This document shows, piece after piece, positions 27,044 through 35,810 of a stretch of DNA of 64,000 nucleotides. Made by a program: the position numbers and the translations under genes. The stretch comes from Acetobacter malorum (lineage in GTDB: Bacteria > Pseudomonadota > Alphaproteobacteria > Acetobacterales > Acetobacteraceae). Each line of letters opens with the position of its first letter. Positions within the stretch are counted from its first letter, which is position 1. The stretch is taken from contig NZ_JOPG01000026.1 of the NCBI RefSeq assembly GCF_002153605.1, forward strand, positions 1 through 64,000, given 5' to 3'. The notes under the pieces are model-generated. The model was not told the origin of the DNA. It did not search any database and saw nothing but the letters and a program-made list of their open reading frames with translations.

Positions 27044-28315
27044 TCAAACGCGCCCGAGCCGATCCGCCAGCCGCCCCCACACAATGCGGCCTGCTACACC
27101 CATTTTCCAGGCAAAATGCCCCATAATCGGTTTAACCGGAGTTGGCGGAAACAGCGGCGTCCCCTCCCCCGTCACAGAGTGCGCAATGTTCTGCCCCATG
27201 ACCGTCGCCATGGCCACGCCCCGCCCGTTATAGCCCACACAGGCCAGCAAGCCCGGTTCTGGCTCATGCCAGTGCGGATAATGGTCCAGCGTGATACCCA
27301 GTTGCCCGTTCCAGCCATGGGTCCAGCTGATATCACGCAACTCTGGCCAAAGCGTCAAAGCCCGCTGCATCAGATACGGAAAAGCCGAAGCCCCCTGTAA
27401 ATGATGAGAATAGGACCGTCCGCCCATCAGCAAACGTCGCTGCGCATCCACCCGGTAGTACGTGGTAATCTGACCCAGTTCATACAAAACTTCATGCTGC
27501 GCCAAAATCCGGGCCACATAGTCATCCGGCAAAGGCGTACTGGCTACAATGCCGCTATGGACCGGCACCACAGACCGCCGCAGCGCATCCCACGCTTTGT
27601 CTGTATAGCCATTCGTTGCAAACAGCAGCTTATCAGCACGCACAAAACCCTGTGCCGTCTGCACCTGCCATGCATCCCCCTGACGACTAAAAGAGGTGAC
27701 CCGCGTTCCTCCATAAAGGTTCGCCCCGGCTTTGACCGCAGCCCGTGCAAGGCCCCGTGTATAAGCCAGAGGATCAATCTGCCCCCCGCGAGCATCCAGC
27801 ATTCCACCGCAATACGAAGCGTTACCGGACCGTGCCTCCATGTCCGCAGGTTCCAGCCATTGCACCGGCCAGCCGCGCGTCAGGCACTCGTCTGTCAGGG
27901 CCCGCAAAGGTGCGAGTTGCGCGGGCGCTGTGGCGGCTCTGAGTGTGCCACCTCGCAGGGCCGCACACGCAATGCCGTGCCGCTCAATCAGATTAAAAAC
28001 CAGATTGGGCGCGTTCCAGGCGGCTTCCACCAGAGCTGGCCCGTAAGCAGGGCCAAAATCCTGCTCAACCTGCGAGGGTAGAGGCTTGAGGCCAGGGTTC
28101 ACCTGCCCGCCATTGCGACCGGACGCCCCCCAGCCGGGCTGTTCGGCCTCCAGCACAACCACCTGCACACCTTTTTCAGCAAGGTGAAGTGCGGTCGAAA
28201 GCCCGGTGACACCAGCCCCTATAATGGCGATATCGGCACGCGTGCTGCCATCAAGGGGCGGATAAACCAGACCACCCCCGCCGTCTGCTGCATAAAGGCT
28301 GGCTACAGTGTTCAT
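27044..28315 (-). CDS. puuB: FAD-dependent amine oxidase (gamma-glutamylputrescine oxidase PuuB/OrdL-like)
   Basis: The 423-residue DAO-fold flavoprotein has ADIAIIGAGVTGLSTALHLA (GxGxxG about 33-38) and a FAD-contact segment WGASGRNGGQV typical of PuuB/OrdL. Near the C-terminus it has HGWNGQLGITLDHYPH and ACVGYNGRGVAMAT. Such enzymes oxidise a C-N bond with oxygen, giving an aldehyde, ammonia and peroxide. Its start overlaps the stop of the aldehyde dehydrogenase gene by 4 nt, so the aldehyde made by one is likely used by the other. This pairing is seen in putrescine and other amine catabolic operons; the exact amine is not known. Confidence 0.83.
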   Translation of the reverse strand: MNTVASLYAADGGGGLVYPPLDGSTRADIAIIGAGVTGLSTALHLAEKGVQVVVLEAEQPGWGASGRNGGQVNPGLKPLPSQVEQDFGPAYGPALVEAAWNAPNLVFNLIERHGIACAALRGGTLRAATAPAQLAPLRALTDECLTRGWPVQWLEPADMEARSGNASYCGGMLDARGGQIDPLAYTRGLARAAVKAGANLYGGTRVTSFSRQGDAWQVQTAQGFVRADKLLFATNGYTDKAWDALRRSVVPVHSGIVASTPLPDDYVARILAQHEVLYELGQITTYYRVDAQRRLLMGGRSYSHHLQGASAFPYLMQRALTLWPELRDISWTHGWNGQLGITLDHYPHWHEPEPGLLACVGYNGRGVAMATVMGQNIAHSVTGEGTPLFPPTPVKPIMGHFAWKMGVAGRIVWGRLADRLGRV

Positions 28316-29745
28316 GCGTCCTCGCCGTATCCAATAATGGCTTTGATTTCCAGAAAGTCTGTCAATCCGAAGGAACTACATTCGCGCCCGTTCCCAGACT
28401 GACCATAGCCGCCAAACGGGGCTGCCACAGTCCATGCGGCCCCGTTGATATTCACGTTCCCGGCCCGCAAGCGGCGCGCCACGGCTCTGGCGTGCTTCAG
28501 GTCACCAGACTGAACATAGGCCCCCAAACCATAAGGGGTATCATTGGCAATCTGAATGGCCTGCTCTTCATCATCGTAAGCCAGAATGGACAGAACCGGC
28601 CCGAAGATTTCCTCACGCGAGATAGTCATATCCGGCGCAACATTCCCAAACACGGTGGGCTTGACGTAATACCCTGTTTCCAGCCCCTCCGGTTTCCCAA
28701 GCCCGCCCGTTACAAGGGTCGCTCCTTCTTCAATGCCTTTGGCAATCAGCTTCTGAATCCGGTCATACTGCACAGCACTCACAACCGGGCCAAGCTGCGT
28801 GCTTTCATCCGCCGGAGAGCCCATTTTGAAGGACTCAGCAGTCTTTTTGGCAATCTGCATAGCCTGTTCCATCTGCGCACGCGGCACCAGCATACGCGTT
28901 GGCGCGTCACAGGACTGGCCTGAATTACTAAAGCAGCCTTTAACGCCACGCGTTACGGCATCTTCAAAGTCAGCATCAGGCAGAATGATGTTTGGTGATT
29001 TCCCGCCAAGTTCCTGATGCACACGCTTGACCGTTTCCGCAGCCAGTTTTGCAACAGCAATACCGGCACGGGTCGAGCCGGTAATAGAAACCATATCCAC
29101 ATCAGGATGGCTGGCAATGGCCTCCCCCACTCCGGGCCCGTCACCATTGACCATATTATAAACACCTGGCGGCAGGCCTGCTTCATCCAGAATTTCTGTA
29201 AAGACCAATGCGCTGAGCGGTGCGACCTCGCTGGGTTTCATCACTACCGTGCACCCTGCGGCCAGCGCGGGGGCGACCTTGCACATAATCTGGTTCATCG
29301 GCCAGTTCCAGGGCGTAATCAGCCCCGCAACCCCAACGGCTTCCCGGGTGATCAGAATATCATCCCGCATTTCCTCAAACACGTAGGTTTTCAGGGCTGA
29401 AATCATTTCTTCCAGATGCGCCAGACCGGCCCATGTCTGGCTGTCCCGCGCCCGGGCAATGGGAGAGCCCATTTCCTGAGAAATTGCCTGCGCCATATCT
29501 TCAGAGCGTTTTTTATAAATAACAAGAATACGCTCCAGCACAGCCAGCCGCTCTTCCCGCGTGGTGACGGACCATGCCGGAAAAGCCTTGCGTGCCGCCG
29601 CCACAGCCCGGTTTACGTCTTCGGCTTCCCCAAGGGCGATCGTGCTGCACACTTCTTCCGTTGCTGGGTTGATAACATCCAGCGTGCGGCTACCAACCGG
29701 GTTAACCCACTGGCCGTCATAATAAAATTGCAAAGCATGAGACAT
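28312..29745 (-). CDS. NAD-dependent aldehyde dehydrogenase paired with the amine oxidase
   Basis: The 477-residue aldehyde dehydrogenase has the catalytic Cys in FSNSGQSCDAPTR, the general base in HQELGGKSPNI, and cofactor-site elements ITPWNWPMNQ and VVMKPSEVAP. The ATG at 29745 has AAGGA about 11 nt upstream; a longer frame would add 40 residues without family resemblance. It is the first gene of a two-gene operon with the PuuB-like oxidase and probably oxidises the aldehyde that enzyme releases. It might also handle aldehyde from the TTQ enzyme nearby if that enters the cytosol. Confidence 0.85.
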   Translation of the reverse strand: MSHALQFYYDGQWVNPVGSRTLDVINPATEEVCSTIALGEAEDVNRAVAAARKAFPAWSVTTREERLAVLERILVIYKKRSEDMAQAISQEMGSPIARARDSQTWAGLAHLEEMISALKTYVFEEMRDDILITREAVGVAGLITPWNWPMNQIMCKVAPALAAGCTVVMKPSEVAPLSALVFTEILDEAGLPPGVYNMVNGDGPGVGEAIASHPDVDMVSITGSTRAGIAVAKLAAETVKRVHQELGGKSPNIILPDADFEDAVTRGVKGCFSNSGQSCDAPTRMLVPRAQMEQAMQIAKKTAESFKMGSPADESTQLGPVVSAVQYDRIQKLIAKGIEEGATLVTGGLGKPEGLETGYYVKPTVFGNVAPDMTISREEIFGPVLSILAYDDEEQAIQIANDTPYGLGAYVQSGDLKHARAVARRLRAGNVNINGAAWTVAAPFGGYGQSGNGRECSSFGLTDFLEIKAIIGYGEDA

Positions 29746-29828
29746 GGCGTGCTCGTTCCTTAAAGGATGATATTTTGATCGACCATCAGGGCATTTGTTG
29801 CAATAGTCATACAAACAACCGGGAACTG

Positions 29829-30434
29829 ATGGATATGAAGGCTCTGATACTGGCGCAGGGCACACTGTGGATCATCATGGTGCTGACTGCCGCTGTCGCC
29901 CTGCTGCTGCTCAAACAGGTTAAAGCGCTTTACCGCAAAATTGCGCCCCTTGGCGCTCTGGCTCCGGTCGCCCCCACAGCCTCCCGGCTGGACGCCCATC
30001 CCGAGACAACGCTGAACGGGCAGGATGTTATTATCGGTGGTCAGCGGCCCAGTGGCAGAAAATTGCTGTTGCTGTTTGTCTCCGGCACCTGCCCCATTTC
30101 GCAAAAAATGGTTTCCATCACGCGTGATTTCTGCGTCCGGGAAAAACTCGACCTGCTGTTTGTGGGGGATGATACGCCGCAGGCGCAGGAAGAGGCGATA
30201 TCCACTCTCGGCATCACCCCGCGTGACATGGTCAACTCCGCCACAATCGGCCGCCTGCTGGGGGTGGACCGTGTTCCCTTTGCCGTACTTCTGGCTGCGG
30301 ATGGCACCGTGGAAGCCCGCGGACTGGTCAACAATCGGGAACATCTGGAAAGTCTGCTGAGCGTCATGGAAACGGGCCACAGCTCCATTCAGTCTTTTCT
30401 GGAAGCCAACCCGCATGCTCTTTCGCCCTCTTAA
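29829..30434 (+). CDS. MauD-like thioredoxin-fold membrane protein with incomplete CxxC
   Basis: The 201-residue protein has one N-terminal helix (about 8-28) and a periplasmic thioredoxin-like domain similar in layout to the MauD at 31,971. The redox motif reads CPIS (Cys88 to Ser91), where the other MauD has CPVC. The start is ATG 29829 with GGGA 5 nt upstream; the TTG at 29775 lacks support. It is transcribed against the amine dehydrogenase operon, overlapping its last gene by 4 nt, and is divergent from the ALDH/PuuB pair. MauD proteins help form disulfides in the small subunit. A single-Cys version may bind or isomerise rather than oxidise (inference). Confidence 0.7.
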   Translation: MDMKALILAQGTLWIIMVLTAAVALLLLKQVKALYRKIAPLGALAPVAPTASRLDAHPETTLNGQDVIIGGQRPSGRKLLLLFVSGTCPISQKMVSITRDFCVREKLDLLFVGDDTPQAQEEAISTLGITPRDMVNSATIGRLLGVDRVPFAVLLAADGTVEARGLVNNREHLESLLSVMETGHSSIQSFLEANPHALSPS

Positions 30435-30934
30435 CGGGGGCACTGCGCCGCAGCGCGGGCCAGCACCTCGGCCCGTAAGGCCAGAAGATCAGTTGAGGCA
30501 ATGGCCTGTGCACGTAAGGTATGAATTTCCGCAGCCGTAAAAGGCTTGGTGCCCATTGGCGTGCTGGCACCGCCCATGCGAAACAGCACAAAATTCATGA
30601 CATCCGCCAGCTCCTGATCATCCCGGATCAGGGACATGGAAACACCGGGCACCCGCCCGATGTAGGCCCGCCCCTCCGCAGAGCAGGCAAATGTGCCGAC
30701 ATGGTCTCGCAAAATCGGCACAAACGTGCGGGCTGAAACACCCTCAATCCCGTGGCACCCACCACAATGGGTCAGATAGTTTGTGGTGGCATGGTCCAGT
30801 AGCGCGGCCTGCGCTCCGGGAGACATATCAGCACAGAACAGAAACGCGGACACCGCCCCTACCAGACAAAGGATACGTCTGGCAGGCCGCAGCGTGCGTC
30901 CCCCTACAACATTACGGAATAGGGTGTGCAGCAT
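30431..30934 (-). CDS. Monohaem c-type cytochrome, last gene of the amine dehydrogenase operon
   Basis: The 167-residue protein has an N-terminal signal (arginine-rich start, hydrophobic 21-35, cleavage near AQA-A). It carries one haem c site CGGCH (57-61), with a likely axial Met downstream (MNFVLFRMGG). The ATG at 30934 lies inside the 3' end of the preceding cytochrome gene (23-nt overlap), indicating coupling. It probably takes electrons from the TTQ dehydrogenase or passes them on. It has a single haem motif, so it is not a MauG-type dihaem enzyme. Confidence 0.75.
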   Translation of the reverse strand: MLHTLFRNVVGGRTLRPARRILCLVGAVSAFLFCADMSPGAQAALLDHATTNYLTHCGGCHGIEGVSARTFVPILRDHVGTFACSAEGRAYIGRVPGVSMSLIRDDQELADVMNFVLFRMGGASTPMGTKPFTAAEIHTLRAQAIASTDLLALRAEVLARAAAQCPR

Positions 30935-31385
30935 TCAGCGCATTCCGTTCAGCCTGCATTTCCGGTCCCTTTTTAGGGGTCGCGCGAGCGGCCTTTACAT
31001 CATCAGCCGTAATGGTCGGGGCCGTTGAGGTATCCCCCAAAGACGCAATGTAGGTCAGCACGGCCGCAATATCGTCATCAGAAAGCGCTTTCAGAGACGG
31101 CATAAACCCGGCATAGGCAGCGCCCCCGGCCTGAATGGGCCCATGCAAGCCATTCAGCACAACATCCATCAGGTATTTCTTGCCTTCAGGCGTGGCTGCA
31201 ATTTTATCAATCCGGTTTTTCAGAACAGGAAACTGGCCCGGCATCCCTGCCCCACCAGCCTGATGGCACACGGAGCAGTTGGTGTTGTAGACCGTCAGCC
31301 CATCGGATGCGGCGTGGGCAGAACCCGCCAGAACCGGAGCCGCGGCAAGAACACCAGCCAGAAGACGTAAACCGTGTTTAATCAT
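30912..31385 (-). CDS. Monohaem c-type cytochrome, probable electron acceptor of the amine dehydrogenase
   Basis: The 157-residue protein has a clean Sec signal (cleavage near AHA-A), the haem site CSVCH (37-41) close to the mature N-terminus, and the class I cytochrome c motif MPSLKALSDDDIAAVLTYIASL with a likely Met ligand. The ATG at 31385 overlaps the mauA stop by 4 nt. Electron transfer from TTQ enzymes runs through amicyanin or azurin to cytochrome c in other bacteria. No cupredoxin gene is visible here, so direct transfer to this cytochrome is a reasonable inference. Confidence 0.82.
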   Translation of the reverse strand: MIKHGLRLLAGVLAAAPVLAGSAHAASDGLTVYNTNCSVCHQAGGAGMPGQFPVLKNRIDKIAATPEGKKYLMDVVLNGLHGPIQAGGAAYAGFMPSLKALSDDDIAAVLTYIASLGDTSTAPTITADDVKAARATPKKGPEMQAERNALNAAHPIP

Positions 31386-31984
31386 GATGCATTCCCAACA
31401 ATAACAGAAGTCGAACAATTATAGATCAGTGCGCCTGTACCAAAGCACCAGATGATATCATTATTGGCCTGAGGCCGGTAGCTTGGCTGGTCACCCTCCG
31501 TGCCAACGCACATGGGCTGGCTACACGCATCTTGTCCGCAACAGTCCCGATACGCAACAAGGTAGGACTGCCCATCTCCGGGGTTAAAGCAGGTGCCAAT
31601 CCATGAGGTCGGGGACGGGCTGGTCCCCGGTGGGCAGCTATGAACACCACCGCCGCAGGACGCACACAGGAACCCGTCAATCGCGCAATAACGCCAGTAA
31701 TTACAGGCCGTAGCGTCCGTCGTCTGCGCATCAGCAGCAAAGGGCGTGGGGGCCTTGAATTTGGGTTTAGCCGTCTGCGCGGCGGAAGCCCGCTCAACCG
31801 GCAAGGTCGGGATCAACGCCCCAAACGTCACCCACGCGCCCACACGCCCCAGCAAGCCACGGCGGGAGCTGTGACCCGCCACATGACGGGTGAAACGCTC
31901 AATCGTGCGGTCCAGCAGGCTGTGTGCTGTGCCCTCTTTTTCAGCGCGCGCTCCAGACCGTGCGGACACATCAGACTGCAACAT
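31382..31984 (-). CDS. mauA: TTQ amine dehydrogenase small (catalytic) subunit
   Basis: The 200-residue protein has a twin-arginine signal (SRRGLLGRVG at 40-49). Its mature part aligns closely by eye with Paracoccus MauA. Both TTQ-forming tryptophans are present: Trp128 (PTSWIG) and Trp179 (NDIIWCFG), corresponding to Trp57 and Trp108 of Paracoccus. The catalytic and crosslinking aspartates are conserved as Asp103 (AIDG) and Asp147 (YRDCCG). All twelve cysteines of the six-disulfide fold can be counted after residue 90. It oxidises a primary amine to aldehyde plus ammonia in the periplasm. It overlaps mauD by 14 nt and the first cytochrome gene by 4 nt. Whether the substrate is methylamine or an aromatic amine is not decided by this subunit. 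Confidence 0.93.
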   Translation of the reverse strand: MLQSDVSARSGARAEKEGTAHSLLDRTIERFTRHVAGHSSRRGLLGRVGAWVTFGALIPTLPVERASAAQTAKPKFKAPTPFAADAQTTDATACNYWRYCAIDGFLCASCGGGVHSCPPGTSPSPTSWIGTCFNPGDGQSYLVAYRDCCGQDACSQPMCVGTEGDQPSYRPQANNDIIWCFGTGALIYNCSTSVIVGNAS

Positions 31985-32564
31985 GAGAGGTCTCCTTCAT
32001 TTGGGCCGGACGTGCCTGCGGCAACGTGGCAACCAAAGCTTCAATTTCGCGGCGGCTGCTGGCAACGTCCCGCGCCGTAATGACACCACGGGGGTCAAGC
32101 ACCACCAAAGTCGGCAAACGGCCAATCTGCACCAGCAAAAGCAGTTCCATACTCACAAGCAACGGCACACCCTCAAGCGGCGTCCGCTGCGCCATGGCGG
32201 AAAGAGCGGTGACATCGCCCTCTCCTATCAGAACCAGATCAACGCCATGCTCCTGCGCTACCCCACGCGCCACAGGCAGCGCCCGCTTACAAACGGGGCA
32301 ATCCGCAGAGACAAACATCAGCATCACGGCGCGGCCAGTTGCACTGGTCCCCCCAATGGCAACTGGCGCATCGGCCAGCGTGCGGGCTGTAACCTGCGGC
32401 AGCGCCTGTCCGGCCTGCAAGCCAGACAGAACCGGCTGCACGCCAATAGGGGCCAGTCTCTCATGCAGCACACCAATCTGGCGGGCCAGCACAAACACAC
32501 CCAGCGCCAGCCCAAGTGTAAAAACTGTCAGCAATAATGTAGAAACTGTGAGAATAATCAGCAT
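31971..32564 (-). CDS. mauD: MauD-type disulfide-forming protein for the amine dehydrogenase
   Basis: The 197-residue protein has an N-terminal helix (about 3-27) followed by a thioredoxin-like domain with an intact CPVC motif (89-92). Known MauD proteins are required for correct disulfide formation in, and stability of, the cysteine-rich small subunit. It lies directly between mauE (1-nt overlap) and mauA (14-nt overlap), the classical mauEDA order. Confidence 0.9.
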   Translation of the reverse strand: MLIILTVSTLLLTVFTLGLALGVFVLARQIGVLHERLAPIGVQPVLSGLQAGQALPQVTARTLADAPVAIGGTSATGRAVMLMFVSADCPVCKRALPVARGVAQEHGVDLVLIGEGDVTALSAMAQRTPLEGVPLLVSMELLLLVQIGRLPTLVVLDPRGVITARDVASSRREIEALVATLPQARPAQMKETSHVAV

Positions 32565-33088
32565 CAGCTCAGCGCCTCCGACCCTGTAAGAGACGCCGTT
32601 GCCACGCAGAGCAGCAAAAGGGAAACGCCCATAAGCAACCCTTCAACACACAGCAGACCAAACTCCGGCTGACCACACAGCCCTACCAGAAAAACCAGCA
32701 CCGCCAGCGCCACATTACGGAACACAGAAGCCCATGACAGACGCGCATCCACACCCGGAATGCATCCGCAGGACAGATGAGTGCGGCCCCGTGCCACATT
32801 GATCCCCATCGCCCCTGCAAACACCAGCAGCAGTACGGCCGAGACCAGTCCAGCCGCCAGTGTGGCTGCACCGGAAAACAACCATATCCCCAAAAGGGTT
32901 TCCGTCACGATAATGGCGTAGGCAGCGGGGAACGCCGCATCCAGCGGCAACAGACGATAGGCTGCAATATCTGAGGCAAACCGGGCGCTGTCTGTAGCCT
33001 TCCCAATCCCCGTGAACAGGAACAGCGCACCAAACGCCCCGCTCCCTAACGCCCCCAGCATGTGAAGTAAAAGACTATGCACGCTCAT
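32564..33088 (-). CDS. mauE: MauE family membrane protein for amine dehydrogenase maturation
   Basis: The 174-residue protein has four to five hydrophobic helices. It has the MauE/DoxX-like first helix with LFLFTGIGKATDSARFASDI and a short loop containing CGC (HLSCGCIPGV), probably a redox-active pair facing the periplasm. MauE and MauD act together in forming disulfides of the small subunit. It overlaps mauB by 4 nt. Confidence 0.88.
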   Translation of the reverse strand: MSVHSLLLHMLGALGSGAFGALFLFTGIGKATDSARFASDIAAYRLLPLDAAFPAAYAIIVTETLLGIWLFSGAATLAAGLVSAVLLLVFAGAMGINVARGRTHLSCGCIPGVDARLSWASVFRNVALAVLVFLVGLCGQPEFGLLCVEGLLMGVSLLLLCVATASLTGSEALS

Positions 33089-34290
33089 TCACCCAGCGCG
33101 ATGGTGAAGTAGAGGTCATCACCAAGATGCGGCATCTTGTGCAGTTGCTTCCCGCTTTTCATGTCCCAGATAAACAGATCACCCGCATTGTCGTTGGTAA
33201 ACAGGAGCGGCTTGTCATCCTGCGTGACCCCCACCATCGTGGCGGGCACAGGCAGAGGAATACGGCGCACAAGTTTATGCGTTGAAGTATCCAGCTCCCA
33301 GATTTCCGTGCCTGCCTTTTTATGGGTCCAGAACGTCCCTTCATGCATCAGCACAAACAGGTGTCCGCTGGCATAATGCAGTGCGGATAACTGCCAACCA
33401 CCCGGACGCCATGTTTTGGCAAAAGGCGCTTCAGCCGCAGGCGCTTTTTTCATGCCGGCTGCTTCCTGGATAGACCAGGGGGCCTCCACCTTGCTATCGG
33501 CTGAAAGTGCCGTGGGATAGACAAGCCCGCTGTAGGAAATAAACCACGTTTTGCCATCAGGCCGCCGGGTGGGGCTGTGTTCAAAAACAGCATCCTTCTC
33601 CGGATCAAAAAACGGCTTGGTATGTACAACCTCCGCTTTGCCATTCTTCAGGCTGACATTGGCAAGACCACCGTCCGCACAGATGGACGTAAACCCGTCA
33701 TTCCCCCACGGATAGGCCAGTGCACACCCCGGCAAATCAACCGTCTGGCTGACCTTATGCGTAGCTGTATCCACAACATGCACGGCATTAGTCGGCACCA
33801 TGGAAAACACATAGACCCGCCCGCCATCCTGACTGATAGCAAGATCGTTTTTCTTGGGGGTGACCAACGCCCGGCCCGGCAGCACTTCGTCATTGGTAAT
33901 GGTCAGCGTTTGCGGGTCATACGCGGGCAAAAGGTCAAGACGATCGCCGCGATTACCGCGTGACCAGACCGTCTCCGCGACATAAAACGCCCGGCCCCTG
34001 GGGTCCTGCACCACGTTGCCGTTATAGGCCGCCTGCACCATGCCCAGCAGCTTGCCCTTGTCTGCATCCACCACGTAAATACGGCCATCCTTAGCGTGCG
34101 TGCCCGCAGTATCCTGCACCAGAATACGATGCGGCGTGACCGGAGAAAGCTTAATAATGTCGCTTTCTTCTTCCTGCACAACCGGCTCATCTGCCCACGC
34201 TTTAAGGGACGCCACGGAAGACGCTCCCAGTGCCACAAGACCCAGCACGAGAGCCGCCGTGCCAGACCGGAGAGCTGTGGAATAGCGCAT
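33085..34290 (-). CDS. mauB: TTQ amine dehydrogenase large subunit (beta-propeller)
   Basis: The 401-residue protein has a Sec signal (1-33, ending AWA) and then a seven-bladed propeller with repeated YVVD/VHVVDTATHK/WELDTSTHK blade strands. Landmarks shared with known large subunits include DGRIYVVDADKGKLLGMV, ICADGGLANVSL, TWRPGGWQL and the HEGTFWTHKKAGTEIW stretch, the last closer to aromatic amine dehydrogenase than to methylamine dehydrogenase. The start at 34290 has AGGGG about 9 nt upstream. With MauA it forms an alpha2beta2 periplasmic enzyme. The permease gene lies 68 nt upstream on the same strand. Confidence 0.9.
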   Translation of the reverse strand: MRYSTALRSGTAALVLGLVALGASSVASLKAWADEPVVQEEESDIIKLSPVTPHRILVQDTAGTHAKDGRIYVVDADKGKLLGMVQAAYNGNVVQDPRGRAFYVAETVWSRGNRGDRLDLLPAYDPQTLTITNDEVLPGRALVTPKKNDLAISQDGGRVYVFSMVPTNAVHVVDTATHKVSQTVDLPGCALAYPWGNDGFTSICADGGLANVSLKNGKAEVVHTKPFFDPEKDAVFEHSPTRRPDGKTWFISYSGLVYPTALSADSKVEAPWSIQEAAGMKKAPAAEAPFAKTWRPGGWQLSALHYASGHLFVLMHEGTFWTHKKAGTEIWELDTSTHKLVRRIPLPVPATMVGVTQDDKPLLFTNDNAGDLFIWDMKSGKQLHKMPHLGDDLYFTIALGE

Positions 34291-34358
34291 AAAATCAAAC
34301 CCCTTGGCTGATAAAGCAGATGAATACGCAGCAACACTGCGCAGGGAGAAGAAGAGTG

Positions 34359-35684
34359 TCATTCTCTGGCATCGGACGCAACGCTCCCGCAACGAAGTTT
34401 TATCCAACCACCCAGCGTAATCAGGCACAGGGCCACCGCCCCCACAGCCAGTTCATGCCGTGTTTCCGGCGCGCCAAGCATGGAGAGCAAAACGCCCACG
34501 AGCATGACAATAGCCAGCCACCCCTTCCACGCGCCCGACCGATATAACCGCAACCGCGCACAGACAATGAGGAGATTATAGACCATGATGAATGCGCCCG
34601 TTGTGGCTACCAGAAAGGCAAACACAACACCCGGGGAGAGCACGGCAGTCGCAGAGACCAGCAGCGCCACGGCAGAACTGGCCAGCACAGCCCGACGCGG
34701 CAAATGCGCCCGGGGAGCCATGACCTGCAGGGCACGCGGCACGTCTCCCCTGCACGCCATTTCATACACCACGCGGGATGTGGCGTATAAACCGGAATTG
34801 AGCGTGGACAAGGTTGCCGACAAAATGACCAGCGTCATCACCGTACTGGCATACGGCACATGAAAGCGTTCAAGCGTGAGGAGAAAAGGAGAGACCCCAC
34901 GCACAGTCTCTGACCATGGCATCAGGCACAAAATCAAGGTGATTGAACTCAGGTAAAACACCAGCAACCGGAGTGCGACCGTACGCGTAATACGGGCAAT
35001 ATTGCGGTCCGGGTGGTCTGATTCCAAAGCAGCAATGGTCGCGACCTCACTCCCCGTCATGGAAAACAAAGCCGTGGGCACTGCCGCCAGAAAGGCAAAA
35101 GCCCCCAGCGGCATAAAGCCACCATGCCCAAATAGGTTCTCCGTCACAGGGACAGAATGTCCACCCAGCAACACAACACCAATCACAACAAACACACAGA
35201 GTGCCGCAACCTTTATGAGAGCAAACCAATACTCACATTCACCGTAATTTCTGACAGACATCAGATTAATCGCGGTCATGACGGCAAGAATGACAATTTC
35301 AATAACTGCATACGGCACAGGCACATAAGGCGCGATGAGAGACGCTGAGGCGATAACTTCCACCCCAAGCGTTGTGACCCATACCGCCCAATAGACCCAA
35401 CCGGCCACAAACCCGGGCAACGGCCCCAGCGCATGCCGGATCTGGCTGACAAAAGACCCATGCCCCGGCGCGTGCAAGGCAATGTCCCGCAGCATGATAT
35501 TGACCAGAAAGACGATCAGCCCGGAGAGAGCATAAGAAATCAGGACACTCGGCCCAGCCGTCAGGATAGCACCCGAAGAGCCAATAAAAAGCCCCGCGCC
35601 AATCACGCCACCAAGAGAAATCATGGTGATATGGCGCGGCCTGAGGCTATGAGCCAGTTGGGAGCTAGGCGTCGGGGCAGTCAT
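34359..35684 (-). CDS. APC-family amine/amino-acid permease (GabP/ProY-like)
   Basis: The 441-residue protein has 12 helices and the APC signature RPRHITMISLGGVIGAGLFIGSSGAI at the first helix (about 16-41). GSEVATIAALESDHPDRNIARI follows helix 6, as in the amino-acid transporter group. The ATG at 35684 has GGGGAG about 6 nt upstream. It precedes mauB by 68 nt on the same strand, so it is probably in the operon, importing an amino acid or amine related to the dehydrogenase substrate. The substrate is an inference from position. Confidence 0.83.
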   Translation of the reverse strand: MTAPTPSSQLAHSLRPRHITMISLGGVIGAGLFIGSSGAILTAGPSVLISYALSGLIVFLVNIMLRDIALHAPGHGSFVSQIRHALGPLPGFVAGWVYWAVWVTTLGVEVIASASLIAPYVPVPYAVIEIVILAVMTAINLMSVRNYGECEYWFALIKVAALCVFVVIGVVLLGGHSVPVTENLFGHGGFMPLGAFAFLAAVPTALFSMTGSEVATIAALESDHPDRNIARITRTVALRLLVFYLSSITLILCLMPWSETVRGVSPFLLTLERFHVPYASTVMTLVILSATLSTLNSGLYATSRVVYEMACRGDVPRALQVMAPRAHLPRRAVLASSAVALLVSATAVLSPGVVFAFLVATTGAFIMVYNLLIVCARLRLYRSGAWKGWLAIVMLVGVLLSMLGAPETRHELAVGAVALCLITLGGWIKLRCGSVASDARE

Positions 35685-35810
35685 GGACGCTCCCCTTCAG
35701 CCCGATACTGCCCATGTCCTGAAAGCTCCCACTCACCTTCCCCACTCATCCTGCGTGATGCCATGCGGACCTCAGCATTGTTGGGTTGGGGAAAGGCCTT
35801 CATCACAGCG

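Noticed and set aside
30431-31385. MauG-type dihaem TTQ maturation enzyme
   Set aside because: Both small cytochromes have only one CxxCH each and are far shorter than MauG. The trihaem protein at 39.2-40.5 kb matches the aldehyde dehydrogenase cytochrome subunit.
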